Assembly (NCBI GenBank): GCA_937948985.1
Contig: CALFAK010000044.1
Span: forward strand, 1 to 45,867
Direction of reading: 5' to 3'
DNA length: 45,867 nt
From: an uncultured Neomegalonema sp.
GTDB taxonomy: Bacteria > Pseudomonadota > Alphaproteobacteria > Rhodobacterales > Rhodobacteraceae
Positions 25,035 through 34,052 of this stretch are shown here, piece after piece. How positions within the stretch are numbered: the first letter of the stretch is position 1; every line of letters starts with the position of its first letter. The notes under the pieces were generated by a model. It saw only the letters and a list, made by a program, of their open reading frames with translations, was not told where the DNA came from and did not search any database. A program made the position numbers and the translations under genes.

Positions 25035-27935
25035 TTAAGCTTTTTCAATCTTACAGAGGGAGCATTTACTCTCCTGCATCTGCGTGACTGAATCATAGCC
25101 GTAAGTCATTGCGGTGTTGGCCGACTCGCCCAGTACGTAAGGATCTGCGCCCTTCGGATACTTGCCGCGTCTGTCTTCACCTTCGAAGTGACCGCCGAAG
25201 TGGAAGGGCATAAAGGCAACGCCGTTGCCCACACGCTCGGTGATCATCGCCATCACCTTCACGCGTGCACCTTCAGCGCCCTCCACCCAGACCTGTTCCC
25301 CGTCACGAATGCCAAGATCGTTGGCGTCACGCGGGTTGATCTCGACGAACATGTCCTGCTGAAGTTCAGCAAGCCACGGGTTCGAGCGGGTCTCGTCACC
25401 ACCACCTTCATATTCGACCAGACGGCCCGATGTCAGAATGATCGGATAGTCTTTCGAGAAGTCTTTCTCCTGAATCGATGCGTACATCGTTGGCAGGCGA
25501 TAGGCTTGGCGGTCGGCGTAGGTCGGATAGTCTTCGACCAGATCGCGGCGGCTGGTATACAGCGGCTCGCGGTGGATCGGCACAGGGTCCGGGAAGTTCC
25601 AGACCACGGTGCGGGCCTTTGCGTTACCGAACGGCGCACATTCGTGCATGATCGCAACGCGCTGGATGCCGCCCGAAAGGTCGGTTTTCCAGTTCGTCTT
25701 GTCACCTGCGATCCGTTCGATCATGGCGCGCTCGTCATCGGTGAGGTCACTGTCCCAGCCAAGCTCTTTGAGCATCGCCATTGTGAACTCGGGATAACCG
25801 TCCTTGATCTCGGACCCTTGCGAATAAACGCCTTCCGCGAGCAGATTGTCCCCGTCCCGCTCAACGCCGAAGCGCGCACGGAATGTCAGGCCACCTTCGG
25901 AAACCGGTCGCGACATGTCATAGAGGTTCGGCGTGCCGGGGTGTCCCATCGCCGCCGTGCCCCAAGACGGCCAAGGCATACCGTAGAACTCACCATCGTT
26001 CGGGCCGCCGACGGCCTGAAGGGAGGTGCGATCAAACGTGTGCTGGTTCGCCATATGAGACTTGATGCGATCGGGATCCCAACCGGTGTAACCGATGGTC
26101 CACATGCCACGGTTAAACTCGCGGGTAGTCGCTTCTACATCCGGCACAGAGCCTTCACGAGGAATGTTCCGGAAGAAGCGGTCGGCAAAGCCGAACTTCT
26201 CCGCGAACAGCGCCATGATCTCTTCGTCGACTTTCGATTCCCAGAGTGGCTCAACAACCTTTTCACGCCACTGGACCGAACGGTTCGATGCGGTAACAGA
26301 ACCGCGCGTCTCGAACTGTGTGGTCGCGGGCAGCAGGTAAGCGCCATCCTCACGGTCATGCAGCATCGCGGACACAGTCGGGAAAGGATCGACAACAACC
26401 AGAAGCTCCAGCTTCTCCATCGCCGTCTTCATTTCCTTCATGCGGGTCTGCGAGTTCGGGGCGTGACCCCAGAACACCATCGCCTTTAGGTTATCAGGCT
26501 GATCGATGTTGTCTTTGTCTTCGAGAACACCGTCAATCCAGCGCGATACCGGAATACCCTTGCCCTCCATCAACTCTTTCGAGCCGAATTGCGACAGCAA
26601 GAAGTTGTATTCGTCGTCCCAATCCTCGTTCGACGCATCAGGAGCCGACCAAACCCGCGCCCAGTGCTTCCACGAGCCGGTTTTCAGACCGTAATAGCCG
26701 GGCAGGGTGTGCGAGAGAACGCCGAGGTCCGTCGCGCCTTGCACGTTGTCGTGGCCACGGAAGATGTTCGTGCCACCGCCCGCTGTACCCATGTTGCCCA
26801 AAGCGAGCTGGAGGATACAATAAGCGCGGGTGTTGTTGTTGCCGTTCGTGTGCTGCGTTCCGCCCATGCACCAGATCACGGTTCCGGGGCGGTTATTCGC
26901 CATCGTCCGCGCAACGCGCTTCATCTGGGAGCCTGGAACGCCTGTCACGCGCTCAACTTCTTCAGGGGTCCAGTTCGCGACCTCGGCCTGAATCTGGTCC
27001 ATGCCCCAAACACGGGTGCGGATGAACTCTTTATCCTGCCAATCATTCTCGAAGATGTGCCACAAGATACCCCAGATCAGGGCAACGTCTGTGCCGGGAC
27101 GGAAGCGGACATATTCATCCGCGTGGGCCGCCGTGCGTGTGAAGCGCGGGTCACAAACGATCAGCGGCGCGTTGTTCTGCTCTTTCGCTTTCAACAGGTG
27201 AAGCAGAGAGACAGGGTGCGCTTCCGCGGGGTTGCCACCGATCACGAAGATCGCACGGCTCTTGTGGATGTCGTTATAGCTGTTTGTCATCGCGCCATAG
27301 CCCCAGGTGTTCGCAACACCGGCAACCGTGGTCGAGTGACAGATACGCGCCTGGTGATCCACGTTGTTCGTGCCCCAATAGGCGGCGAACTTGCGGAACA
27401 GATAGGCTTGTTCGTTGTTGTGCTTGGCGGAGCCGAGCCAGTAAACACCGTCAGGTCCGGCTTCGGACTCGCGGATTTCCAGCATCTTGTCGCCGATTTC
27501 GTTGATCGCCTGATCCCACGAAATCTTCTTCCACTCACCACCCTCAAGTTTCATCGGGTGCTTCAGGCGGCGTTCGCCATGCGCGTGTTCACGAACCGAC
27601 GCCCCTTTGGCGCAGTGGGCGCCGAGGTTGAACGGGCTGTCCCAGCCGGGTTCTTGTCCGACCCACACGCCGTTGTTAACTTCGGCCAGAACCGTACAGC
27701 CAACCGAGCAGTGCGTGCAGACAGATTTCTTGATCGACAGCTTGCCACCCGCACCTGCGGTTGCGGCCTCTGCCTTTTGGATCGAACCGGCGCTGGCGCT
27801 GAGGGCGGCAAGGCCACCGACTGCGAGGCCGGAGCGGCGCAAAAATGTACGACGATCAACGGATGTTTCCGCGACCTTCGTCAGGATTGAACCACGGGGG
27901 CGTCTCGCTACCCCGTCGCTTTTTTTCCTGAGCAT
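25035..27935 (-). CDS. Formate dehydrogenase alpha subunit, molybdopterin-dependent, Tat-exported
   Basis: A 966-residue catalytic subunit oxidising formate to CO2 at a bis-MGD molybdenum or tungsten centre in the periplasm. The Tat signal DRRTFLRRSGLAVGG is at about residues 27-41. One [4Fe-4S] cluster is bound by CTHCSVGC (Cys73, 76, 80) and HCAKG (Cys108). The active-site residue is Cys199 in ARICHSTTVAG, where E. coli FDHs have selenocysteine, so no SECIS element is needed. The molybdopterin-oxidoreductase core and the C-terminal molydopterin-binding domain (LTSGRLVEYEGGGDETRSNP) are intact. GGGAGGA precedes the ATG. Strictly it could reduce CO2, but the location and partners favour formate oxidation. 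Confidence 0.95.
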   Translation of the reverse strand: MLRKKSDGVARRPRGSILTKVAETSVDRRTFLRRSGLAVGGLAALSASAGSIQKAEAATAGAGGKLSIKKSVCTHCSVGCTVLAEVNNGVWVGQEPGWDSPFNLGAHCAKGASVREHAHGERRLKHPMKLEGGEWKKISWDQAINEIGDKMLEIRESEAGPDGVYWLGSAKHNNEQAYLFRKFAAYWGTNNVDHQARICHSTTVAGVANTWGYGAMTNSYNDIHKSRAIFVIGGNPAEAHPVSLLHLLKAKEQNNAPLIVCDPRFTRTAAHADEYVRFRPGTDVALIWGILWHIFENDWQDKEFIRTRVWGMDQIQAEVANWTPEEVERVTGVPGSQMKRVARTMANNRPGTVIWCMGGTQHTNGNNNTRAYCILQLALGNMGTAGGGTNIFRGHDNVQGATDLGVLSHTLPGYYGLKTGSWKHWARVWSAPDASNEDWDDEYNFLLSQFGSKELMEGKGIPVSRWIDGVLEDKDNIDQPDNLKAMVFWGHAPNSQTRMKEMKTAMEKLELLVVVDPFPTVSAMLHDREDGAYLLPATTQFETRGSVTASNRSVQWREKVVEPLWESKVDEEIMALFAEKFGFADRFFRNIPREGSVPDVEATTREFNRGMWTIGYTGWDPDRIKSHMANQHTFDRTSLQAVGGPNDGEFYGMPWPSWGTAAMGHPGTPNLYDMSRPVSEGGLTFRARFGVERDGDNLLAEGVYSQGSEIKDGYPEFTMAMLKELGWDSDLTDDERAMIERIAGDKTNWKTDLSGGIQRVAIMHECAPFGNAKARTVVWNFPDPVPIHREPLYTSRRDLVEDYPTYADRQAYRLPTMYASIQEKDFSKDYPIILTSGRLVEYEGGGDETRSNPWLAELQQDMFVEINPRDANDLGIRDGEQVWVEGAEGARVKVMAMITERVGNGVAFMPFHFGGHFEGEDRRGKYPKGADPYVLGESANTAMTYGYDSVTQMQESKCSLCKIEKA

Positions 27936-28017
27936 AGTATCCTCCCGAATGGAGCCGTTAAGAGATCAGATCAGCGGTGTTCAGGGCATTCGCAACCGTC
28001 ACACCGGGTGAGCCATC

Positions 28018-28209
28018 TCAGAAACGGCAGCTTTCCAAATATGACTTCACATGCGGCGTTTCGCGATAGCCAAGCTCGGTCGGCGCGGCGGCGAGTGCTT
28101 CGCCTCCCGTTGCGACACTGGCGGCTGCGGCGGCTGGTGCGCCGACGACTGCGAGCTTGAGAAAATCACGCCGGCCATTTGTGGCCGTGCCGTTTTCTGT
28201 TTTGGACAC
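28018..28209 (-). CDS. Formate dehydrogenase region Tat target protein
   Basis: A 63-residue protein starting with GTG at 28209, placed by GGGAGGATA just upstream; the longer open frame overlaps the torD gene and is not needed. It contains a twin-arginine signal (GRRDFLKLAVVGAPAAAAA), then a short mature part with TELGYRETPHVKSYLESCRF at the C-terminus. This matches the small 'formate dehydrogenase region TAT target' family found immediately upstream of Tat-exported FDH alpha genes. Its function is not known; a role in maturation or as a small subunit is usually assumed. The conserved Cys near the end is notable. Confidence 0.88.
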   Translation of the reverse strand: MSKTENGTATNGRRDFLKLAVVGAPAAAAASVATGGEALAAAPTELGYRETPHVKSYLESCRF

Positions 28210-28288
28210 TGCGTATCCTCCCTGAAGACCCCGTCGGATCGGCTCCCTCCTCATCCGCGGCGGGCGTCCCCGCGCGGACGTAATTTCA

Positions 28289-28900
28289 TCACTCCGCCAT
28301 GCGGAACGATTCTCGCTCAATCGCCATAAACGCCGCCCCTATGCTGCCAACGGGCGCATAGAATACGGACGAATCCGCGCCTTCGAGGTCATTGAAGAAA
28401 TGACCCGCCCACGGCGCGATATGGGTTGAGAAAAACTCTTTCTGTCTGGACAGCGGCACAGAGTCGCCGAAACGGCCAAGGATCATCCCCGCCATCATCT
28501 CGCAAAGCGAACCGATATTATCCTCCGGCTCATAGGCGGCGGCATCGCGCACCATGCGCAGCTTCGCCATATCATCGCGCAGCTTGGCCAGCGGTTTTTC
28601 GTTAAGAAATCCGGTCAGGTAATAGCTGGCGAAAGGCAACAACTCCCCGCGTCCCAGCCCGACGAACAGCGTATGATACTCGCTATCCACTTTCTCAGGC
28701 GTAACCGAGGCGGCCACACGGGCGAGAGCGTTGACTCCCTTGCCGATATCGCTGTCATCACCTTTCAAGGCGACGAGATTGTTAAGAAAATCTTGGCTGG
28801 GCGGCTTGCGCAACACCACGGCGAGCATATCGTAAAGCTGCGCTCGAAGCGCCTCTTCCTCAGGCAGGTCTGCCGTCAACGTTGCCGTTGCGTCCGCCAT
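28289..28900 (-). CDS. TorD-family molybdoenzyme chaperone
   Basis: A 203-residue all-helical cytoplasmic protein of the TorD/DmsD family. Such proteins bind the Tat signal of a molybdoenzyme and hold it until cofactor insertion is complete. Family features include LRAQLYDMLAVVLRKPPSQ near the N-terminus, EYHTLFVGLGRGELLPFASYYL, and the PWAGHFFNDLEGA segment near the C-terminus. GGGAG lies before the ATG. It is followed by the small Tat protein and the alpha subunit, its presumed client. It follows DUF3306 by about 90 bases on the same strand. Confidence 0.9.
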   Translation of the reverse strand: MADATATLTADLPEEEALRAQLYDMLAVVLRKPPSQDFLNNLVALKGDDSDIGKGVNALARVAASVTPEKVDSEYHTLFVGLGRGELLPFASYYLTGFLNEKPLAKLRDDMAKLRMVRDAAAYEPEDNIGSLCEMMAGMILGRFGDSVPLSRQKEFFSTHIAPWAGHFFNDLEGADSSVFYAPVGSIGAAFMAIERESFRMAE

Positions 28901-28987
28901 TCCGATATCTCCCTACACTGCACGTTTGTTAATTTTGTATGCGCAGCCATTACATCTTTGACTAAAATAGACTTGGTGTAAAGTCAG

Positions 28988-29629
28988 TTAGTCGAATTCA
29001 AACCGCATCCGGCGGGGGTTCCGTATGGTGGAATACTCAGCGGTCGAGGCGGCGATTTCGAGCGGTTTTTCGTCTTCCATCTCAGGTTCCGGCGCTTCTT
29101 CCGCGAGGCTTTCCGGCTCCACAACCGAATCTTCCTCCTCCGGCTGTGGCTCCGGTTGAGGTTGTGCCGCCGCAACGGCTTTTGCCTCCGCCTCCTCGGC
29201 GCGCATCTTCTCCAGATGCGCCTCCCATTTTCCGGCGGCGCCTTTGCCGACCTCATAGACGGTCTGCATATTCTCGATCACACAGGCCGCATCAGTAAAA
29301 TCCTCGCCGTAATCCAACAACTCATCCAGATTGGCGAGTGCGGGGTTCGACACCCAAAGACTCCGCAAGGCCCGCCGCCGCAACCGCTCTGGCACCCGCG
29401 CCTTCATAAACGCCGAAAAATCATCGCCTTGTTTCATCGCATCAGGGTCAGGCAATTCCAGTTTCTCCAGCAATTCCTCATCGCTCAGCTCTTCTTCGTC
29501 CTGCTGCGGTTCAGCAACCGCAACCTCGGTGTCTTCCTCAACAGCAGGATTCGTCTCCGCCCGCTTGCGCTTGGACCAGCGGGAGAGAAAGTCGCGTTCT
29601 TCTGTGGTTTCGTCAGGTTTCACGGGCAT
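28988..29629 (-). CDS. DUF3306 domain protein, FDH accessory
   Basis: A 213-residue acidic soluble protein. The conserved part is N-terminal and central: DFLSRWSKRKR, FSAFMKARVPERLRRRALR and LWVSNPALANLDELLDYGED, typical of DUF3306. The C-terminal third is a low-complexity Glu/Pro/Ala tail ending in RNPRRMRFEFD. Its ATG overlaps the DUF3305 stop by four bases, so the two are coupled. DUF3305 and DUF3306 occur together beside Tat-exported FDH genes in many Alphaproteobacteria, which suggests a role in assembly, but no biochemical function is known to me. Confidence 0.88.
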   Translation of the reverse strand: MPVKPDETTEERDFLSRWSKRKRAETNPAVEEDTEVAVAEPQQDEEELSDEELLEKLELPDPDAMKQGDDFSAFMKARVPERLRRRALRSLWVSNPALANLDELLDYGEDFTDAACVIENMQTVYEVGKGAAGKWEAHLEKMRAEEAEAKAVAAAQPQPEPQPEEEDSVVEPESLAEEAPEPEMEDEKPLEIAASTAEYSTIRNPRRMRFEFD

Positions 29630-30207
29630 CAGTGCAATGTCCCCTTCGGTTTTAGCGCCCCCGGCGCGCGGAACACATCCGCTACCTGCCGCACCCGCGC
29701 ATCGCCTTTGCCGTCTTCGCTGAGGTCGATCTCCTTGCGGTCGCGGCGGCGTTTTTTGAATTCTTCCTCAACATGATGCGTATCGACAAAATCCCGTATC
29801 CACGCCACGAGACCGGCAGGCGCGGGCACTTGTTCTACCAGTTCTTCGCCGGAATCGAGATAATCCTGCGCCTCAAATGCCGAAGCCGTCACGAGAAAAG
29901 CGCTGTACTCGAAAGGATCACCCTCATCCTCAGACGGGCGCATCACAACGTAAACGCTGGGCGGGTCCATCGTCAGCGCAACGCGGTACGCCTCGGTTTC
30001 CTTGCGGTGCAGTTCCAGCGGCAGTGTGGCGGCATGGTATTCTGTCACGCCGTCCTCCTCGCGCATCACTTGCCAATCCGCAGGGGCCGCACCGGGCAGT
30101 ACAGCGATCACTTTCCACGACCATGTCGCCCATTTGCTCACGGACGGGCTGCGCCGGACGACAATGCCGACGGGCATGGAGATTTGTTTGACAACCGTCT
30201 CTGTCAT
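29629..30207 (-). CDS. DUF3305 domain protein, FDH accessory
   Basis: A 192-residue soluble protein. ATG 30207 is the natural start; the longer open frame runs through the divergent promoter region. The domain begins MPVGIVVRRSPSVSKWATWS and continues with LPLELHRKETEAYRVAL and PSVYVVMRP, matching DUF3305. A basic C-terminal stretch (EFKKRRRDRKEIDLSEDG) follows. It is first in the minus-strand FDH transcript, coupled to DUF3306, and divergent from the ferredoxin-like gene. Function is unknown; consistent linkage implies FDH maturation. Confidence 0.88.
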   Translation of the reverse strand: MTETVVKQISMPVGIVVRRSPSVSKWATWSWKVIAVLPGAAPADWQVMREEDGVTEYHAATLPLELHRKETEAYRVALTMDPPSVYVVMRPSEDEGDPFEYSAFLVTASAFEAQDYLDSGEELVEQVPAPAGLVAWIRDFVDTHHVEEEFKKRRRDRKEIDLSEDGKGDARVRQVADVFRAPGALKPKGTLH

Positions 30208-30322
30208 CGCAATCCGTTTATCCGCTTGGCGCGTAAACGCCCTTCCCTTGGTATACCATATGCGCATAAGTTCCGTCGGGACGCAAAAAAATACAAGCCT
30301 AACATTTTGGGGGACGCCACGC
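30208..30322. promoter_or_regulatory. Divergent control region of the FDH locus
   Basis: 115 bases between the divergent DUF3305 and ferredoxin-like genes. It contains two adjacent perfect palindromes, GGTATACC (30251-30258) and TATGCGCATA (30260-30269), and an A-run near 30286. Both transcripts must start here, so the palindromes are good candidates for an operator shared by the whole FDH locus. No regulator gene is adjacent and no known consensus was recognised. Confidence 0.5.
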
Positions 30323-32356
30323 ATGGCCAATGAAATCGAGCAAATTCTGGTATGCGATTGCGAGGGATCGGTTGAGACTTCGATGGATGCCGTCTGCGCC
30401 GCGTGCCCCTCTGGCGCGACCGTCACGGCGCATACCTCGCTGTGTAACAAGCAGGCAGACCTGCTCGCCGCCGCACTGGGCAAAGGTCCGGTCACGATCG
30501 CTTGTACACAAGAAGAGGCGCGCTTTCAGGACATCGCCGACGATATGGAGGCGCACACGCTCGCGGGCCTGATCGACATCCGCGACCGCGCGTTGTGGTC
30601 TGATGAGGCTGGCGACGCCGCCCCCAAAGTCGCCGCCCTTTTTGCCGAAGCCGCCCGTCCGGGCCGCGCCATCGGCTCGGTCGATCTCGAAAGCGAAGGC
30701 GTGTGTCTTGTTTACGGGGCGGGGGAGGCGGCCCTGAACGCGGCGCAAACGTTGTCAAACACGCTTACCGTGACGCTCATGCTCACCGATGCCGCTGATA
30801 TCATCCCGCCGTGGAACGCGAATTTCGAGATCGTCAAAGGCCGCATCCGCCGCGCCAGTGGTCATCTCGGCGCGTTCGAGGTGGTGGCTGACAATGTGGC
30901 CGCCGCAATCGCGGGCGGTCGTGGCGGTTTGTCTTTCGAGGCGGCGCGTGACGGTGGCAAATCCGTCTGCGACCTGATCCTCGACCTCTCCGGCAATGCG
31001 CCATTATTCATCGCCCACGGTAAACGCGACGGCTACCTGCGCGCCGACCCAACCGACACGCTCGCCGTCTCTGCCGCTTTGTTGGAGGCATCCGGTCTGA
31101 TCGGCACGTTTGAAAAAACGCTCTACGTCAACTTCCATGCCGAGCTTTGCGCGCACTCCCGTTCCGGCCAAGCGGGCTGTACACGCTGCATTGATGTCTG
31201 TCCCACAGGCGCGATCAGCCCGGATGGCGAAACGGTAAAGATCAATCCGATGGTCTGCGCTGGTTGCGGCGGCTGCTCGGCGGTCTGCCCCTCCGGCGCG
31301 GCGGAATATGCGCTTCCCGTTGCTGATGACGCACGGATGCGGATGGAGGCGATGCTCACCGCGTATACCGAAGCTGGCGGCACGCAGCCGCGCATTTTGA
31401 TCCATGACGAGGTCGACGGGCGCGGCGCAATCGCGATGGCGGCCCGCTATGGCCGTGGCCTTCCCGCCCGCGTGATCCCGTTCGCCGTCAATCAGGTCAC
31501 GCAAGTGGGCCATGACCTCATCATGGCTGCGTTCGGTATGGGCGCGGGGCAGATCTGCATCCACCTGCCGACCCGAATCCGCCGCGAAGGCGAAGCCGAT
31601 GTGCTGGACGGCCAGGCAACGCTTGTCCGTGCGATGTTGGAAGGCGTCGGGTTGGAGCCAGACCGCCTTGTCATCATCGAAAGCGACGACCCCGATGCGC
31701 TGACGGAAGCGCTTTACTCAGACGCCCCCGTCGCGCTCACTCATGAACCGATCAGTCCGCTCGGCGACAAACGCACTGCCACGCGCCTGTCTATAAGTGC
31801 GCTTAAACAATCAGATGAACCTTTCGCCCTGCCCGAAGGCGCGCCCTACGGCGAGGTGATCGTCAATACAGATTCCTGCACCCTCTGCCTCGCTTGCGTC
31901 TCGCAATGTCCTGCGGGGGCGCTGCTGGATAATCAGGACAAACCGCAACTCGGCTTCCGCGAGACCGCGTGTCTGCAATGCGGCATTTGCGCCAATACCT
32001 GCCCCGAAAACGCGATCACGCTGGCGCCGCGCTTCAACCCCGCCGACAGCGCCCGCAATTCGCAGGTGCTCTACGAAGATGAACCCTGTCGCTGCCTCGA
32101 TTGCGGCAGAGCGTTCGGCTCACAAGGCACCGTGGACCGCATCATCGAAAAACTTGGCGGCAAGCATTGGATGTTTGAAAACCCCGAACGCACACGCATC
32201 ATCCAGCTGTGCGACGATTGCCGCGTAAACGCTATGTTCAAGCAATCCGACAACCCGTTCCAGATGGGCGAAAAACCCCAAGTTCGCCGCACCGAAGACT
32301 ACCTCGACGCGCGCGATGCCGGAAAACCAGACCCGAAGCGCAAATTTGATGCGTGA
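30323..32356 (+). CDS. Multi-cluster 4Fe-4S ferredoxin-like protein, FDH-associated
   Basis: A 677-residue cytoplasmic protein; ATG 30323 follows GGGGGAC. Four ferredoxin-type motifs occur in two pairs: CTRCIDVCPTGAI and CAGCGGCSAVCPSGA near residue 295-330, then CTLCLACVSQCPAGA and CLQCGICANTCPENA near 515-570. Extra cysteine groups lie at the N-terminus (CDCEGSVETSMDAVCAACP) and C-terminus (CRCLDCGRAF and LCDDCR). The region between the pairs (RILIHDEVDGRGAIAMAARY, then GAGQICIHLPTR) resembles a small-subunit electron-transfer fold. This gene sits beside DUF3305/3306 in many alphaproteobacterial FDH loci. It probably supplies electrons or sulfur-cluster chemistry for FDH assembly; the actual task is unknown. 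Confidence 0.85.
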   Translation: MANEIEQILVCDCEGSVETSMDAVCAACPSGATVTAHTSLCNKQADLLAAALGKGPVTIACTQEEARFQDIADDMEAHTLAGLIDIRDRALWSDEAGDAAPKVAALFAEAARPGRAIGSVDLESEGVCLVYGAGEAALNAAQTLSNTLTVTLMLTDAADIIPPWNANFEIVKGRIRRASGHLGAFEVVADNVAAAIAGGRGGLSFEAARDGGKSVCDLILDLSGNAPLFIAHGKRDGYLRADPTDTLAVSAALLEASGLIGTFEKTLYVNFHAELCAHSRSGQAGCTRCIDVCPTGAISPDGETVKINPMVCAGCGGCSAVCPSGAAEYALPVADDARMRMEAMLTAYTEAGGTQPRILIHDEVDGRGAIAMAARYGRGLPARVIPFAVNQVTQVGHDLIMAAFGMGAGQICIHLPTRIRREGEADVLDGQATLVRAMLEGVGLEPDRLVIIESDDPDALTEALYSDAPVALTHEPISPLGDKRTATRLSISALKQSDEPFALPEGAPYGEVIVNTDSCTLCLACVSQCPAGALLDNQDKPQLGFRETACLQCGICANTCPENAITLAPRFNPADSARNSQVLYEDEPCRCLDCGRAFGSQGTVDRIIEKLGGKHWMFENPERTRIIQLCDDCRVNAMFKQSDNPFQMGEKPQVRRTEDYLDARDAGKPDPKRKFDA

Positions 32357-32365
32357 TCGCGGGCG

Positions 32366-33196
32366 CTAGTTTCCCAAGCTTGCGATATATTCCGCGAGCC
32401 ACGGGTGATCAAGGCCGAGCTGATACGCCTTTGCGAGATCATTACGGGCTTGGTCCTTGCGGCCATCCTCGTACAGCAACCGCCCGCGCCGGAAATACGC
32501 AAAGGAATAGGCAGGATCAATTTCAACAGCACGCGTCAGGTCTTGATACGCCGCATTCAGATCACCCGCTGCTTGATAGGCGCGAGAGCGGCTGACATAG
32601 GCTTCCGCATCTTCTGGCGAGAGCAAAATCACGCGGTTGAGATCAAGCACGGCGGATTGCGAGTTTCCTTGCCGCAAACTTGCCAATGCACGGTTGAAAT
32701 AGGCGGACGGGTCTTCGGAATCGATGTTGATGGCGCGCGTGAATGTTTGCACCGCTTCCTGATAGCGCTGCATCTGTATCAACGCCCCACCGCGCCCGAT
32801 CAGTGCTTGCGTATCATTCGGCTTCAAGGAAATCGCACGATCATATTCCGCCACCGCGCGGCTCAAATCGCCCATGCGGATATAGGTGTTCGCTTTGTTT
32901 ACATGGGCAATCGGCAGTCTCGGATCACGCGCGAGTGCCAGATCATAATCGCGGATCGCGAGCGAGTATTGACCGCGCTCAAAGAAGGCAACGCCCCGGT
33001 TTAAAAACGCCCGCGCCTCTTGTTCAGGTGTCAGTTTTCCGCTCTTGATGGCGACGGTGCAGTGAACGATCAGTTGATCAATCGTTGCGTCTGGCGCTTG
33101 GCATTGGTCGATATTACGCGAGACCTGCGACAGGGCAGGGCTGGCGATGACCAACGATGAGAAAGCCACCACGAGGGGGGCCAAAAAATGACGCAT
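32366..33196 (-). CDS. Periplasmic TPR-repeat protein
   Basis: A 276-residue exported protein. ATG 33196 is favoured over GTG 33199 by AGGAG 8 bases upstream. The signal peptide ends SSLVIASPALSQ. At least five TPR units follow from about residue 65: AFLNRGVAFFERGQYSLAIR, AHVNKANTYIRMGDLSRAV, ALIGRGGALIQMQRYQEAV, AYFNRALASLRQGNSQSAV and AYVSRSRAYQAAGDLNAAY. Such proteins serve as protein-interaction scaffolds. It converges on the ferredoxin-like gene with only 9 bases between stops and shows no functional link to its neighbours. Confidence 0.85.
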   Translation of the reverse strand: MRHFLAPLVVAFSSLVIASPALSQVSRNIDQCQAPDATIDQLIVHCTVAIKSGKLTPEQEARAFLNRGVAFFERGQYSLAIRDYDLALARDPRLPIAHVNKANTYIRMGDLSRAVAEYDRAISLKPNDTQALIGRGGALIQMQRYQEAVQTFTRAINIDSEDPSAYFNRALASLRQGNSQSAVLDLNRVILLSPEDAEAYVSRSRAYQAAGDLNAAYQDLTRAVEIDPAYSFAYFRRGRLLYEDGRKDQARNDLAKAYQLGLDHPWLAEYIASLGN

Positions 33197-33416
33197 CACA
33201 AAAACTCCTGAAGACTCAAATACGACCCCTCTATGTTCTATCTATAGCATCTTTCTGATAATTGCTAACACGAAGCGGTGACAATCGCTTTTGAAGTCTT
33301 TTCGGACCAGTTATCTCCGGCAACACAATCTGTTGATCGTGCATGACACTGGCCCGATCCTCACATCGCCATAATTCTCATAATTAATATAATGAACCAA
33401 TCTGAGGTGAGTGGAC

Positions 33417-34022
33417 ATGATTTCTCGCAGAAACCTTGTGACGGGCGCCGGCGCCGGTATTCTGGCGGCTGGTGTCGCGGGCGCGGCCAATGCGCTGACC
33501 GTCACCCCTGCCCAAACGCCCGGACCTTTTTTCCCGGACCGCTTGCCGGGTGACAGTGATTTTGACCTCGTGCAAATCAATGGCGGTCAAGCGGCGGCTG
33601 GCGAGGTGATTGAGATACAGGGGCGTGTTCTGGGAGCGGATGGCCGTGCGCTGCCGGGGGCTGTTGTCGAACTTTGGCAAGCCAACGCCTATGGCCGATA
33701 TGCGCACAGCCGCGACACATCCGCCGCGCCGCTCGATCCTAACTTTCAGGGCTACGGCGTTGTGCGCAGCGATGCGGCAGGTAATTATCGGTTTCGCACC
33801 ATCAAACCGGGCCTCTACACCGGACGCACGCGTCATTTGCATTTTTATGTCGCGGGGCCGGGCTTCGAGAAAACGCCTATGCAAATGTATTTTGAGGGCG
33901 ATGCCACCGATAATACCCGCGACTTCCTCTATGCCTCTCTCGGCAGCGACGCGCGTAAGCGGGCTGTGACGGTGGGCTTTTCAGCGGGTGTGGGCACCTT
34001 TGATATCGTGATGGGAGTATAG
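33417..34022 (+). CDS. Tat-exported intradiol ring-cleavage dioxygenase-like protein
   Basis: A 201-residue protein with a twin-arginine signal (SRRNLVTGAGAGILAAG). ATG 33417 is supported by GAGG 9 bases upstream. The mature part follows protocatechuate 3,4-dioxygenase: PAQTPGPFFPDRLPGDSD near the N-terminus, then ELWQANAYGRYAH, IKPGLYTGRTRHLHFYV. The two tyrosines and two histidines expected to bind Fe(III) are present (Tyr in GRY, Tyr in PGLY, and HLH). Unlike the protein at 5200-5679, this one therefore looks catalytically competent. A periplasmic intradiol enzyme is unusual, and its aromatic substrate is unknown. No other aromatic-degradation gene is adjacent. Confidence 0.82.
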   Translation: MISRRNLVTGAGAGILAAGVAGAANALTVTPAQTPGPFFPDRLPGDSDFDLVQINGGQAAAGEVIEIQGRVLGADGRALPGAVVELWQANAYGRYAHSRDTSAAPLDPNFQGYGVVRSDAAGNYRFRTIKPGLYTGRTRHLHFYVAGPGFEKTPMQMYFEGDATDNTRDFLYASLGSDARKRAVTVGFSAGVGTFDIVMGV

Positions 34023-34052
34023 AGCGGTTCTGAGAAATGCTCCGGAGTTCTT

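Noticed and set aside
27330-27350. Selenocysteine codon in the formate dehydrogenase alpha subunit
   Set aside because: The active-site position reads as a Cys codon (Cys199 before His200). There is no in-frame TGA, so no SECIS element is required.
25188-27890. Two long plus-strand frames of 433 codons each
   Set aside because: Both are antisense to the formate dehydrogenase alpha gene and encode no recognisable motif; they arise from codon bias.
28210-28320. N-terminal extension of the small Tat protein
   Set aside because: The longer frame overlaps the torD gene and would bury the Tat signal. GTG at 28209 with GGGAGGATA upstream is the credible start.
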